A DNA stretch of 32,067 bases from Phycisphaerales bacterium UBA2402 (GCA_002343715.1 DDSA01000186.1:1-32067), one strand, 5' to 3'; counted from the stretch's first letter, positions 9,468 to 17,998 are shown. Program-made: numbers and translations. Notes: generated by a model not told the origin, from the letters alone.

Positions 9468-9571
9468 CGTGATACGTGGATTGATGCGAGCATTCCCATG
9501 CAATCAGGCTCGGCGGAAGCAAAGCGTATCGTCGCCCCGAGGACACAAAGAGGGTGCTTCAATCGAACGTG

Positions 9572-9599
9572 GCCGATATTCGCACTCATCAGCCGATAT
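9572..9599 (+). promoter_or_regulatory. Pair of GCCGATAT direct repeats upstream of modA
   Basis: The octamer GCCGATAT occurs at 9572-9579 and again at 9592-9599, exactly 20 bp apart, ending 12 bp before the modA ATG. A 20-bp period places both copies on about the same face of the helix, as in many tandem operator sites. It does not look like the E. coli ModE box. It may be an operator or chance. Confidence 0.3.
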
Positions 9600-9611
9600 C
9601 ATGCGATCCTC

Positions 9612-10475
9612 ATGAATGACCCGGAGAATCAACCGCCGTCAATGGGATCATGGCGTCGATGGCTCGCCTTCTGCTCTTTGCTGGGCGTGATCGGGGTGAT
9701 CGGCTGTAAAAGAAGCCAGGACCAACAGCCCGCGATCCCCGCGGAGAGTTCCGTCCCGCGTCCTGTGGCCGTCGCCGCCGCAGCCGACCTCAAGTTCGCG
9801 CTCGATGAGGTGATCGCGCGATTCCACGAGGCGAACCCCGGCATCATCGTGACGCCCACCTACGGCTCTTCGGGCAACTTCTACGCCCAACTCACCAATC
9901 GCGCACCCTTTGACATCTATTTCTCCGCCGATGTTGACTATCCGCGCAAGTTGGCACAGGCCGGGCTGACGGTGAAGGATTCTCAGTTTGATTACGCGAT
10001 CGGCCAGATCGTGGTCTGGGTACGAAACGACTCACCCATCGATGTTCAATCGCTCGGGATCGAGTCCCTCACGCACCCATCGGTGCGGAAAATCGCCATC
10101 GCCAACCCAGAGCACGCGCCCTACGGCCGAGCAGCCGAAGCCGCGATGAAATCTCTGGGCATCCATGACCGCGTCAAGGAGCGCCTTGTCCTCGGCGAGA
10201 ATATCGCCCAGACGGCCCAGTTCGTCGAAGCCGGTGCGGCGGACATCGGCATCATCGCACTCTCTCTAGCCCTCGCCCCGGCACTGAGTGACAAGGGACG
10301 ATATTGGGCGGTCCCCCTCGACTCCTACCCGCCGCTGGAGCAGGCCGGGGTGATCCTCTCCTGGGCCAAAGACATCGAGGCAACCCAGCGCTTCAAGGCC
10401 TTCGTCACCGGTTCGGGTCAAGGAGAAGGGCGAGCGATCCTCAGGCGGTACGGGTTCGTGCTGCCGGGAGATTGA
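9612..10475 (+). CDS. modA: Molybdate ABC transporter substrate-binding lipoprotein
   Basis: ModA captures molybdate (or tungstate) outside the inner membrane and delivers it to ModBC. The 287-residue product from ATG 9612 has a lipoprotein signal: RR at 15-16, then a hydrophobic stretch ending in the lipobox VIGC with Cys32. The mature part begins with VAVAAAADLKFALDEV, the usual ModA start, followed by YGSSGNFYAQL, PFDIYFSADVDYPRKL and IANPEHAPYGRAAEAAM, all typical oxyanion-binding blocks. The frame is open back to 9498, but that would overlap the divergent gene and bury the signal peptide. modB and modC follow on the same strand. Confidence 0.93.
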   Translation: MNDPENQPPSMGSWRRWLAFCSLLGVIGVIGCKRSQDQQPAIPAESSVPRPVAVAAAADLKFALDEVIARFHEANPGIIVTPTYGSSGNFYAQLTNRAPFDIYFSADVDYPRKLAQAGLTVKDSQFDYAIGQIVVWVRNDSPIDVQSLGIESLTHPSVRKIAIANPEHAPYGRAAEAAMKSLGIHDRVKERLVLGENIAQTAQFVEAGAADIGIIALSLALAPALSDKGRYWAVPLDSYPPLEQAGVILSWAKDIEATQRFKAFVTGSGQGEGRAILRRYGFVLPGD

Positions 10476-10598
10476 ACAAGCGTTTTGTCTACCAACCCAA
10501 GCATCGCGGACAGTCGGTGGATACATCGTTGATCCTCCTGAACCGACGTTTCAACCTCCGACATCAAGAGGAAAAGAAGGCTCACCGACTCAAGAATA

Positions 10599-10624
10599 CT
10601 CCGAGTGCAGCGGTCGGAGGGGGT
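10599..10624 (+). terminator. Terminator-like or attenuator hairpin between modA and modB
   Basis: CTCCGA (10599-10604) pairs with TCGGAG (10614-10619) around a 9-nt loop, and the 3' arm runs directly into GGGG and TTTT. It sits in the 175-bp gap between modA and modB, about 27 bp before the modB ATG. The stem is only 6 bp and the T run is 4 long, so it is weak; partial attenuation, giving more ModA than ModB, is possible. Confidence 0.3.
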
Positions 10625-10650
10625 TTTCAACTACCTGCTAGACTTCGCCG

Positions 10651-11319
10651 ATGCACCTGGATTGGACCGCCATCTGGCTCACGATCCGCCTCGCGGCGTG
10701 CACGACTGTGATCCTCCTGATCGTCGGCCTGCCCCTGGCCTATTGGCTCGCGACGACCCGTTTCCGCGGCAAGTTCCTCGTCGATGCTACGGTCGCGCTC
10801 CCGATCATCCTCCCACCGTCCGTCGTGGGCTTCTACATCCTCTGGGCGACAGGTCCGCGCAGTCCGATCGGTCGGGCGTACGAGTCGGTGACGGGCGGCA
10901 TGCTTCCCTTTTCGTTCGGGGGGATCCTTCTCGCCTCTGTCCTGTTCAATATCCCTTTCGCCGTGCGTCCCTTCGCTTCGGCCTTCGCGTCGGTCAACCC
11001 CAAACTTGTTGAAGCCTCGTGGTGTCTCGGGGTGTCGCGCGTTCGCACATTCTTCCGTGTGGTGCTCCCCCTCTCGTGGACCGGAGTCCTGACCGGTCTG
11101 GTCCTGACATTCGCCCACACCGTCGGCGAGTTCGGGGTTGTGCTGATGGTCGGCGGCAGCATCCCTGGCGTCACTCGGACGATCTCCATCTCCATCTTCG
11201 ACGATGTTCAGGCGATCAACTACGCAGCCGCGCATCAAACTTCGATTGTCCTGCTGGCCTTCGCCTTCACCACGCTCTGCATCACCTACGCCCTGCAGCG
11301 CCGGGTGCTGCCTTTATGA
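10651..11319 (+). CDS. modB: Molybdate ABC transporter permease
   Basis: ModB forms the membrane channel of the molybdate importer. The 222 residues begin MHLDWTAIWLTIRLA and contain about five membrane segments. ALPIILPPSVVGFYIL (50-65) is a ModB hallmark. The cytoplasmic EAA loop that docks with the ATPase is seen as EASWCLGVSRVRTFFRVVLP. HTVGEFGVVLMVGG is also characteristic. The TGA overlaps the modC ATG by 4 bp (ATGA), showing translational coupling. It is separated from modA by 175 bp, which is unusually wide for this operon. Confidence 0.94.
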   Translation: MHLDWTAIWLTIRLAACTTVILLIVGLPLAYWLATTRFRGKFLVDATVALPIILPPSVVGFYILWATGPRSPIGRAYESVTGGMLPFSFGGILLASVLFNIPFAVRPFASAFASVNPKLVEASWCLGVSRVRTFFRVVLPLSWTGVLTGLVLTFAHTVGEFGVVLMVGGSIPGVTRTISISIFDDVQAINYAAAHQTSIVLLAFAFTTLCITYALQRRVLPL

Positions 11320-12413
11320 ACACGCTCACCGCCGAGATTGAGAAGCGCTACCCCGGCGGCACGGTCATCCGTGCCTCGATCGACCGCTCGACCGACCAGT
11401 TTTCAGTGACTGTTCTCTTCGGCCCCTCGGGGTGCGGCAAGACGACGATCCTCCGCTGCCTCGCAGGGCTGGAGCGCCCCGATCGGGGCCGAATACGATT
11501 CAACGGTGAAGTCTGGTCCGACGCGGCGGAAGGCGTCTTCATCCCCCCCCAGCGCCGCGGCATCGGATACCTCTTCCAGGAGTACGCCCTCTTCCCGCAC
11601 CTGAGCGTGGCCGCCAACATCGCGTACGGTTTGTCGGAGCTGCCGCGCCGCGAGCGGTGCCAGCGTACCGGCGAGCTGCTCGACATGCTGAACCTGACCG
11701 GGCTTGAAAACCGCTCGCCCGGCAGGCTCTCCGGCGGAGAGCAGCAACGGGTCGCCCTCGCCCGCGCCCTTGCCCACAGGCCGCGGCTTCTGTTGCTCGA
11801 TGAACCCCTCTCCGCGCTCGACGCTCCAACACGCGAGCACCTCCGACGAGAACTCCGTCGCCAGTTGGCGGAGTTTGCCATCCCGTGCTTCATCGTCACT
11901 CACGATCGCCACGAGGCGCTCTCGCTCGGCGATCACCTCATGGTGATGGAGCAAGGAAGCGTGCGGCAAGCCGGCCCGTTGCACGAAGTTTTCTCGCACC
12001 CCGCCAACGCACATGTGGCGATGATGGTGGGGGTAGAGACGATCCTTCAGGCTCGTGTTGAGCGAGAGGAAGGTGGATTGGCAACCCTGATGGTCGAGGG
12101 TGAACATGGCCGCGAGACACAACTCATCGCCGTTGCTCAGGCAGCCCAGGGGAGACGGGTCTTCGCCTGCATCCGCGGCGAAGAGGTGGCCATCGACACA
12201 AGCACCCAGACCGGCGGCAGCGCGCGCAATCACCTTCCCGCCCGCGTGCTTTCAATGGATCCTGAAGGCCCGCTCGTTCGGGTCACCCTGGACTGTGGCT
12301 TCCGCCTGGTCGCGGTCATCACCCGTCAAGCAGGAGCAGAACTCGGTCTTCGAGAAGGCGGCGAGGTGATCGCGCGGATCAAAGCGCCGGCGATTCACGT
12401 GGTGACAAGATGA
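11316..12413 (+). CDS. modC: Molybdate ABC transporter ATP-binding protein
   Basis: ModC hydrolyses ATP to drive molybdate import. From ATG 11316, coupled to modB by the ATGA overlap, the product is 365 residues. It shows Walker A GPSGCGKT (36-43), the Q-loop in LFQEYALFPHLS, the signature LSGGEQQR (138-145), Walker B LLLLDEPLSALD, and the switch histidine in VTHDRHEAL (H196). Residues from about 290 to the end form a TOBE-like oxyanion-sensing domain (ARNHLPARVLSMDPEGPLVRV), as in ModC and other CUT1-type ATPases. The frame is open upstream to 11019, but that part overlaps modB and is not real. Confidence 0.94.
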   Translation: MNTLTAEIEKRYPGGTVIRASIDRSTDQFSVTVLFGPSGCGKTTILRCLAGLERPDRGRIRFNGEVWSDAAEGVFIPPQRRGIGYLFQEYALFPHLSVAANIAYGLSELPRRERCQRTGELLDMLNLTGLENRSPGRLSGGEQQRVALARALAHRPRLLLLDEPLSALDAPTREHLRRELRRQLAEFAIPCFIVTHDRHEALSLGDHLMVMEQGSVRQAGPLHEVFSHPANAHVAMMVGVETILQARVEREEGGLATLMVEGEHGRETQLIAVAQAAQGRRVFACIRGEEVAIDTSTQTGGSARNHLPARVLSMDPEGPLVRVTLDCGFRLVAVITRQAGAELGLREGGEVIARIKAPAIHVVTR

Positions 12414-12679
12414 TCATAGTGGTTCGCCGGTCTACACCAGCGAGAACGTCCACATCGGACGGTGAACCGTCCATGTCACCTCCGACAACCCCGGTGAAAG
12501 CCAGAAAGTCGTGGGTGTTTTGCGGCCGGGGTCCACTCGCCGGTCACAGAATGTCAGACTTCAAGCCGGATCACAGGCCGCTATCGATCCATGGTGCAAG
12601 AGCAGCACCTTACGAGCAATCTTTACACGATTGCTGTTGCGCAAAACGCTGCTTTTGACTTTCAGGTCGAAGTCGTGGC
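12414..12679. other. Intergenic region after modC with a small perfect hairpin
   Basis: No convincing gene is seen in these 266 bp between the convergent modC and the DUF6265 gene. GGACGG (12457-12462) pairs with CCGTCC (12467-12472) around TGAA. There is no T run, so it is not a standard terminator on either strand, though its place after modC would suit a 3'-end structure. The stretch has lower GC than its surroundings in its last 100 bp. Confidence 0.4.
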
Positions 12680-13657
12680 TTACCGGTCTTCGCGCGAAAA
12701 TTCATAACGACGCGGCGTGCCGCCTTTCAAGAAGCCAGTAGTCGCTGTGAGTTGACCGTCGGGCGATAATTCGTACACGATGCGTTTCGGGTAATCGTGG
12801 CGAGGGTTGTCGAAGATGGCTCGCTTCCCGCCGGACTCGGTCGGTCCAAACTCCGTGAGCACGAACTCGGTCTTCGCCGCGCCGCCCGGCTGTGCGACGT
12901 AGACCAGCCCGCTTTCGCGCTCGACGATCCGTAGATACTCGAACGCGACCATCCTGCCGTTGGTGTTGACCGTGCGCGAAACCGCGAGCATCGCCCCGCC
13001 CAGAGGCGGACTCCAACGTTCCTCGATCGACGATCCCGAGGGACGAGTCCCAACCCAAGCGCCCGCGATCCATGCTACATCGGCGATCGTACATGTTGCC
13101 GGTGTCGCCAGCGGGATGTCCTCGGCGTGGCGATAAAGCCCGACCGATTCGACCTCCCCGCCCTCCGCAGGCGGATCGACCGCGACTCGCACAATCAGGC
13201 CTTCGGGCGTGACCTGGAAACGCCGCCGTAGTACCCCGATCCCGGGTTTGCCCGGCTCGCGGCCGAAATCAACCTCGTACTCGAATACGCCGTTTTTCCA
13301 TGAGCCGCGATACCGCACGACTCGAGAGTTCTCCCCGGCGATTTCAGTCCGAGTGCCGTCCAGCATGATGCGTACGTCGCGGTGTCCGGAGCCGTGGCCG
13401 TTCAGAATGACAGCGTCCAGGGCGTCTTCAACGCGCATTGAAAACTTCGAAGCCATCGGCGGGCCAAGCCGCTCCATGGGTTGCCCCTCAGTGCGATCCT
13501 CAACATAAATCCAATCGCCCCCCAGCAACCGAACATCGGGGTTTACCTGCACAGGGGCATGAACGGGGGGCTCGCTCTGTGCCGCCGCAGGCGGAACTGC
13601 GCCGATGCATACGGAGATAACGAAGAGTACGAAGGCCGATGTCAGGCGCAGATTCAT
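12680..13657 (-). CDS. Secreted DUF6265 domain protein
   Basis: The 325-residue product starts at ATG 13657, chosen because GGAG lies 7 nt upstream and because a Sec signal peptide follows immediately: NLR, then the hydrophobic run LTSAFVLFVISVCIGAV and AAAQ as a probable cleavage site. Residues about 50-185 form a beta-rich domain (LLGGDWIYVEDRTEG, GSWKNGVFEYEVDFG) that I do not recognise. The last 120 residues match DUF6265: WIAGAWVG, EERWSPPLGGAMLAVSRTV, VYVAQPGG and IFDNPRHDYPKRIVYEL. These domains resemble lipocalin-like barrels, and their role is unknown. The protein is probably periplasmic or extracellular. Confidence 0.8.
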   Translation of the reverse strand: MNLRLTSAFVLFVISVCIGAVPPAAAQSEPPVHAPVQVNPDVRLLGGDWIYVEDRTEGQPMERLGPPMASKFSMRVEDALDAVILNGHGSGHRDVRIMLDGTRTEIAGENSRVVRYRGSWKNGVFEYEVDFGREPGKPGIGVLRRRFQVTPEGLIVRVAVDPPAEGGEVESVGLYRHAEDIPLATPATCTIADVAWIAGAWVGTRPSGSSIEERWSPPLGGAMLAVSRTVNTNGRMVAFEYLRIVERESGLVYVAQPGGAAKTEFVLTEFGPTESGGKRAIFDNPRHDYPKRIVYELSPDGQLTATTGFLKGGTPRRYEFSREDR

Positions 13658-13814
13658 GGGAAATCTCCGTTCCGGGCACGCGAGGTTAGGATTCAATCAT
13701 TGTCGAACGCCGTCTCGGGTGTAATAATGGCGTCGCGGGTCAGGCTCGGCCGCGAAGAGGCGACAGCCTGCGGCACTCACGGTTGGGGTGAGCCCGCGGC
13801 GACAACCCGTCACG

Positions 13815-14978
13815 TCAGCCTCTAAACCTCTCAAACGTCGTTCCGTTGAACTTGTAGACGCCGTGCTCGTGGGTGCCGAGCCACAACACGCCTTCGTTGT
13901 CCTGGTAGATGGAGCACAACGTCACGATCGCTCCGCCATCCATGACAGGATAAGGGGTCAGAATGGTCCCGTCGTATCTCCAGACACCCGAGCGAAGCGT
14001 CACCAGCCATAGGTCGCCGTTCTTGTCCTTGACCGATGACATGAAGAGTGTGGGGTGGTCCTTCTTGGGGTCCACTGGACGAATGATGCCCGGCTCCTTC
14101 CGGACGCTTAGCGTGCTGTTGGCTTGACCGGCCGAGGTGTTATGGACAGGCGACTGGATATCGAAACGGTTCAGTGTGTTGCTGAACCAGAACTTGTCGT
14201 CTTTGTCCTGGGCGATTGAGCGGAGGCCGAAGTTGTCGTCTTCGTCAAAGCCGAGTTCAGTCTTGGCGGCCCATGCGAATGCCGTCCCATCGAATCGGCA
14301 TACGCCGAGCACATGCGTGCCGAACCACACATGTCCTTCGCTGTCTCTGAAAATGACGTATACGTCGTACGGATTGAAGGTCATTCTCGGAAATTCGGAG
14401 CGTGGGTACCTCGCAATATGGTCTTCGCCCGGCTTGGTCTTTGGGAACGTCAGGCGGTGCAGGGATGTACCGTCGTAGCGGTACACCGCACCTTCATCCT
14501 GCCAGCCCGTGAACCACAAGTCATCTGTCCCCAACTTCCAGCCTCTCGTGTCGGTGTCGGTCGCGGCGAGCGGGCGAAACGCGAGGCCGTCGAATCGGCT
14601 TACGCCGCCGTCGCTCTTGACGAAGATGTTCCCCGAACGATCCTCCTGAATGCTCCGAATGCGGTTGCCGCAGAGGCCGTGCTCTGTGGTGTACCGGACA
14701 AGTGTTTTGTCGTCGTACCGATATAGACCTTGCCCGTCGCTGCCAAACCAGTAGGTCTTGTTCGTGGCTTGAAAAACAACGAAGATGCACTTGTCGAGCG
14801 CTGCAACGGTGTCGCCGGTTGCAGGCGGGGTCTCTTGGTTGAGCTGGTCACGCTGGTGTCCAGTCCTAGAGGTTGCGTCGGAATACTGTCGCGCGCAGCA
14901 AGGTAATGACACTCCGAGAGAGACGGCAACGAACACGATCTTGAGTTGCGGGGCTTGTCGAAGCAGACGGAAGAGCAA
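13815..14978 (-). CDS. Secreted beta-propeller protein with two-component-regulator-type repeats
   Basis: The 387-residue product has about seven repeats of roughly 40 residues, each with an aromatic W-F/L-G strand and a YDG/FDG turn: YWFGSDGQGLYRYDD, VSRFDGLAF, LWFTGWQDEGAVYRYDGT, VWFGTHVLGVCRFDGT, FWFSNTLNRFD, LWLVTLRSGVWRYDGT and LWLGTHEHGVYKFNGT. These match the Reg_prop repeats found in the sensor half of hybrid two-component proteins, but no transmembrane or kinase domain follows, so this is a free-standing propeller. I chose a TTG start at 14978 because AGGAGG lies 6 nt upstream; it gives a basic N-terminus and a hydrophobic run ending LPCC (Cys 27-28). The lipobox is not canonical. 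The ligand is unknown. Confidence 0.75.
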   Translation of the reverse strand: MLFRLLRQAPQLKIVFVAVSLGVSLPCCARQYSDATSRTGHQRDQLNQETPPATGDTVAALDKCIFVVFQATNKTYWFGSDGQGLYRYDDKTLVRYTTEHGLCGNRIRSIQEDRSGNIFVKSDGGVSRFDGLAFRPLAATDTDTRGWKLGTDDLWFTGWQDEGAVYRYDGTSLHRLTFPKTKPGEDHIARYPRSEFPRMTFNPYDVYVIFRDSEGHVWFGTHVLGVCRFDGTAFAWAAKTELGFDEDDNFGLRSIAQDKDDKFWFSNTLNRFDIQSPVHNTSAGQANSTLSVRKEPGIIRPVDPKKDHPTLFMSSVKDKNGDLWLVTLRSGVWRYDGTILTPYPVMDGGAIVTLCSIYQDNEGVLWLGTHEHGVYKFNGTTFERFRG

Positions 14979-14984
14979 GGTCAG

Positions 14985-14990
14985 CCTCCT
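14985..14990 (-). promoter_or_regulatory. AGGAGG ribosome binding site that fixes a TTG start
   Basis: Read on the minus strand, a perfect AGGAGG is followed by 6 nt and then TTG at 14978. There is no in-frame ATG between the distant upstream one at 15176 and the hydrophobic leader, so this site is the main argument for the shorter propeller protein. Confidence 0.65.
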
Positions 14991-15202
14991 CGCACGGTGG
15001 GGCGCTACCAGATCCGGAAATTTGCGGGCAGCGACCAAAGAAAATCGGTGCTCGCCGTAGCACAAGCGAACTGCAGCGAGTGGCTCTCCAATTGTTTCAC
15101 GGTTCAAAGCCGGCCGACTCTCCAGGGTTGCGTTGATGAGTTTGAACTGCGGCACCAAAACCGATGGAGCCAGCACTTACCGAGGCCATCAAGTCTGCTT
15201 AA

Positions 15203-15276
15203 TCAGGGTGACAGGATTTGAACCTGCGGCCTTGTGGACCCAAACCACACGCTCTACCAAACTGAGCTACACCCTG
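15203..15276 (-). tRNA. tRNA-Pro (anticodon UGG)
   Basis: The 74-nt cloverleaf is complete on the minus strand. The 7-bp acceptor CAGGGTG/CACCCTG pairs perfectly and has C1-G72, typical of bacterial tRNA-Pro. The D stem is GCTC/GAGC, the anticodon stem is TGTGG/CCACA with loop TTTGGGT (anticodon TGG), and the T arm is GCAGG-TTCAAAT-CCTGT. The discriminator is A and CCA is not encoded. Nothing suggests that it serves as an integration site. Confidence 0.96.
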
Positions 15277-15333
15277 TGATCCGATGATAGTAGGTGCAGG
15301 AGTCAGAGCGAATACAGCGCATACCTTCAGCCG

Positions 15334-15828
15334 ATGAGGGTCGATTCGAAAAAGGTCGTGGGTCGGCGCATCCTTCGGTTCCGTACACCGGCGGACGCAC
15401 GGGCCGATGCCGAATCGCTCGCGGCATTGGACCACGAGGGGCAACTCCGACAGTTGGGAAACTGGACGCTCGGTCAGGCACTCGGGCATTGCGCCGCATG
15501 GATCGGGTATGCCTACGAAGGCTACCCGGCGGGCTTTCGCCTGCCTCCGTTGCCCATCCGCTGGATAGCACGGTTGATGATCCGCGGCTTTATCCGCAAG
15601 CCCATGCCGGTGGGGTTCAGGATGCGCGGGACCACGGACGGTACATTCGGCACCGAGGTGCTTCCCACCGAGATCGGCCTGGACCGCTTTCGAGATCAAT
15701 GGGTTCGACTCGAACAATTCCCCCCGGAAAAGCCGAACCCCATTTTCGGCCCGCTCGAGCCTGACGATTGGGTCGCCATGCATCTGAGACACGCGGAACT
15801 CCACCTCTCGTTCTTCGTACCCCGTTGA
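15334..15828 (+). CDS. DUF1569 (DinB-like) family protein
   Basis: The 164-residue soluble protein has LGNWTLGQALGHCAAWIGYAYEG in its first third and ends MHLRHAELHLSFFVP. Both carry the conserved histidines of DUF1569, a relative of the DinB/YfiT four-helix proteins that often bind a metal. The middle segment KPMPVGFRMRG fits the family as well. The function is unknown. It starts 58 bp beyond the 5' end of the tRNA-Pro on the opposite strand, so its promoter must lie near or over the tRNA promoter. Confidence 0.75.
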   Translation: MRVDSKKVVGRRILRFRTPADARADAESLAALDHEGQLRQLGNWTLGQALGHCAAWIGYAYEGYPAGFRLPPLPIRWIARLMIRGFIRKPMPVGFRMRGTTDGTFGTEVLPTEIGLDRFRDQWVRLEQFPPEKPNPIFGPLEPDDWVAMHLRHAELHLSFFVPR

Positions 15829-15874
15829 TCCCTGTTCAGTCCGAGAAGCCGTTCCGGTGCTCACGGTACCCGGT

Positions 15875-15880
15875 TATACT
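15875..15880 (+). promoter_or_regulatory. Possible -10 element upstream of the 15913 gene
   Basis: TATACT matches the -10 consensus at five of six bases and lies 33 bp before the start codon. The region 17 bp upstream (TTCCGG) is a poor -35, so the call rests on the -10 alone. Confidence 0.3.
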
Positions 15881-15912
15881 TCTGTTCTCTCGCAGTATCG
15901 AAGGAGTGCCGC

Positions 15913-16374
15913 ATGTCCGCCGCTACGCAGCGCGCCCGCCGCGCATGGGATGATCGATTTCACACACCCTCCGCCGGCGACCTCGTCTCCGCGGTCGAGA
16001 AGCAGTGGCGAACGGCCTTCTCACACGCCCGAGAGTGCATCCTTCGTGATGCCGATGTCTCCGAAGTGGTCGCGTGGCAGGGTGTCTGGAAATGGACGCT
16101 CACCTACCGCCATGTTTTTTTTCCCGAGCGTGCATGGGCGTACCTGATCGCCGATCCGGCGAAGCCGCGGCTGTGCGTGCCGATGTCCGATGTCGCCATC
16201 GACGGCCTCAACGTCGCGAAAACCCCGAAGTTCGTCCGGGAGTCCTTGGCATTTGCTCCCATCGTCGACGGTGTCCGCTGGCCCGTATGGGACGTCCAGA
16301 CAAGGCAGTTGGTCAACGGCATTCTCGGTCTGCTCGACGCGAAGACCGGGTGTGCGGCCGGCGCGGCCAGGTAG
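15913..16374 (+). CDS. Conserved-looking protein of unknown function, 153 residues
   Basis: I do not recognise the family. The protein is soluble, has no signal peptide, and is rich in Trp and other aromatics: RAWDDRFHTPSAGDL, VWKWTLTYRHVFFPERAWAYL and VRWPVWDVQT. The regular mix of hydrophobic strands and charged loops suggests a single small alpha/beta domain. A good Shine-Dalgarno site AAGGAG sits 6 nt before ATG 15913, and codon use is like that of the neighbours, so coding status is well supported. It lies between a DUF1569 gene and a PBP4 gene on the same strand, 115 bp before the latter. Confidence 0.7.
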   Translation: MSAATQRARRAWDDRFHTPSAGDLVSAVEKQWRTAFSHARECILRDADVSEVVAWQGVWKWTLTYRHVFFPERAWAYLIADPAKPRLCVPMSDVAIDGLNVAKTPKFVRESLAFAPIVDGVRWPVWDVQTRQLVNGILGLLDAKTGCAAGAAR

Positions 16375-16489
16375 CCCGGCATCCTCTGCAGATCACAAGT
16401 GCGGTTCGCCGATACTCTTGTCTGTTCATGCGCACCGCACGGCCGCGGGCGCCCTCCCGCTCGCTTTTCATGATCATTCAGGAGGCACG

Positions 16490-17998
16490 ATGCCCGTCCG
16501 ATGTTTCCGTAGCGTCACCGTGTTCGTCCTGCTCGCCGCCGCGGCATCAGTCTGCGCGGCACAGGCGAACGACCTGACGGACGATGTCCGCCGATTGATC
16601 TCCGGTCACAAGTTCGGCGAGGCAAAGATCGCCGTCTCGATCCTCGACCTCAAGACCGGCACCGCGCTCGCCGCGGTGCGGGCCGAGGACGCCCTCATCC
16701 CCGCATCGAATATGAAACTCCTGTCCAGCGGGGCCGCGCTCTTGACCCTCGGGCCTGACTTTGTCTTCCGAACGGAACTGATCATCGCCGGTGAATCTCT
16801 CATTCTCCGAGGCGGTGGAGATCCGTCTCTGGCGGACCCCGACATCCTGTCGAGGATGGAACCACGGCTGACGGTGGGAGCCATGCTGGACGCACTAGCC
16901 AACGCCCCGGGCAAGGCGGGCATGACATCGGCACGCGAACTGGTCGTGGATGACCGCGTCTTTGACCGCGTCTTTGTTCATCCCTCCTGGCCGGTCGAGC
17001 AACTCAGCCGTGGATACTGCGCCCAGGTCTCTGGGTTGAACTTCCATGCCAACGTGCTGCACGTCTTTCCCGCGCCGGGCCCGCAGGGGCCGGGATCCCC
17101 GGTGACGTACACCCTCCAGCCCGAGGCCCACTGGCTCCGCGTCGATGTGAGGGCCAAGACCGTGAGCACCGGCAACGGGTCAGCCTGGCTGACGCGCGAT
17201 GATGATGCCAACCGTTTCACGCTCCGAGGCGAGGTTCGTCATAAAAGCCTGTCGCCCATCGAGGTCACCATCCACGATCCGCCGCTCTTCACAGGCAAAC
17301 TTCTCGCCGATCAACTCCGCAAGGCGGGCGTGTCAATGCCTCACGGACCGGACACGGTCCGTCTGATCGGCCCAGATGAGTCTCGCCCAGAAGGGACGGT
17401 GATCGCCGTGGTCACCACCCCCATCGCCGAAATCCTCAAACGCTGCAACACCGATTCCGCGAATCTCTACGCCGAGTGCCTGCTCAAACGCACCGGCAAC
17501 GCCGTCACCGGCGAGCCGGGCTCCTGGACCAACGGCGCGGCTGTCCTTCGCATGAACCTGACGGAAAAACTCGGCCCCGCCGCCGCGGCCTCCACCGTCG
17601 TCGCCGATGGCAGCGGCATGAGCCGCCAGAACGCGGTGACGCCGTTGACACTCACCCGCTGGCTCGAAGTGATCGCCAAAGAGCCGAAGATCGCGCCGGC
17701 CTTCCGCGGCTCTCTCGCCGGGGTCGGCGAGGGAACCCTGCGCAAGCGTTTTCAGGGGGTCAAACTCCAGAACGAACTACGCGCCAAGAGCGGCTATATC
17801 AGCGGCGTGCGGACCCTCTCCGGGTACGTGACCAACGAGGAGACCGGACGGTCCGTCGCCTTCAGCGTCATGGTCAACAACATCAAATCCGACGATCAGC
17901 ACAAGAGCGCGCTCGAACTCCACGAGCAGGTGGTGCAGGCCGCGGACAAGTGGCTCTCTCGGCGTGTCGCCGCGGAGCGGCCCGCCGCGGGCGGATAA
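16490..17998 (+). CDS. dacB: D-alanyl-D-alanine carboxypeptidase/endopeptidase, PBP4 type (peptidase S13)
   Basis: PBP4-type enzymes trim or cut peptidoglycan cross-links in the periplasm. The 502-residue product has a signal peptide (residues 1-24, ending CAAQ) and all three active-site motifs in order: SNMK (Ser73, Lys76), SAN (323-325) in NTDSANLYAE, and KSG (433-435) in LRAKSGYISGV. DGSGMSR (373-379) is also typical. The long stretch between SxxK and SxN carries the extra domains of the S13 family. ATG 16490 has GGAGG 4 nt upstream. Its presence agrees with peptidoglycan in planctomycetes. The frame stays open 100 codons further upstream without any sign of coding. Confidence 0.93.
   Translation: MPVRCFRSVTVFVLLAAAASVCAAQANDLTDDVRRLISGHKFGEAKIAVSILDLKTGTALAAVRAEDALIPASNMKLLSSGAALLTLGPDFVFRTELIIAGESLILRGGGDPSLADPDILSRMEPRLTVGAMLDALANAPGKAGMTSARELVVDDRVFDRVFVHPSWPVEQLSRGYCAQVSGLNFHANVLHVFPAPGPQGPGSPVTYTLQPEAHWLRVDVRAKTVSTGNGSAWLTRDDDANRFTLRGEVRHKSLSPIEVTIHDPPLFTGKLLADQLRKAGVSMPHGPDTVRLIGPDESRPEGTVIAVVTTPIAEILKRCNTDSANLYAECLLKRTGNAVTGEPGSWTNGAAVLRMNLTEKLGPAAAASTVVADGSGMSRQNAVTPLTLTRWLEVIAKEPKIAPAFRGSLAGVGEGTLRKRFQGVKLQNELRAKSGYISGVRTLSGYVTNEETGRSVAFSVMVNNIKSDDQHKSALELHEQVVQAADKWLSRRVAAERPAAGG

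Noticed and set aside
9498..9611. N-terminal extension of ModA
   Set aside because: It would bury the lipoprotein signal peptide and overlap the direct repeats; ATG 9612 gives a standard lipoprotein start.
13765..13800. Imperfect stem around CTCAC...GTGAG after the propeller gene as a terminator
   Set aside because: The stem has a bulge and no T run on either side of it.
15203..15276. tRNA-Pro as an integration site for a mobile element
   Set aside because: No integrase, no second copy of the tRNA 3' end and no composition shift are seen near either tRNA.
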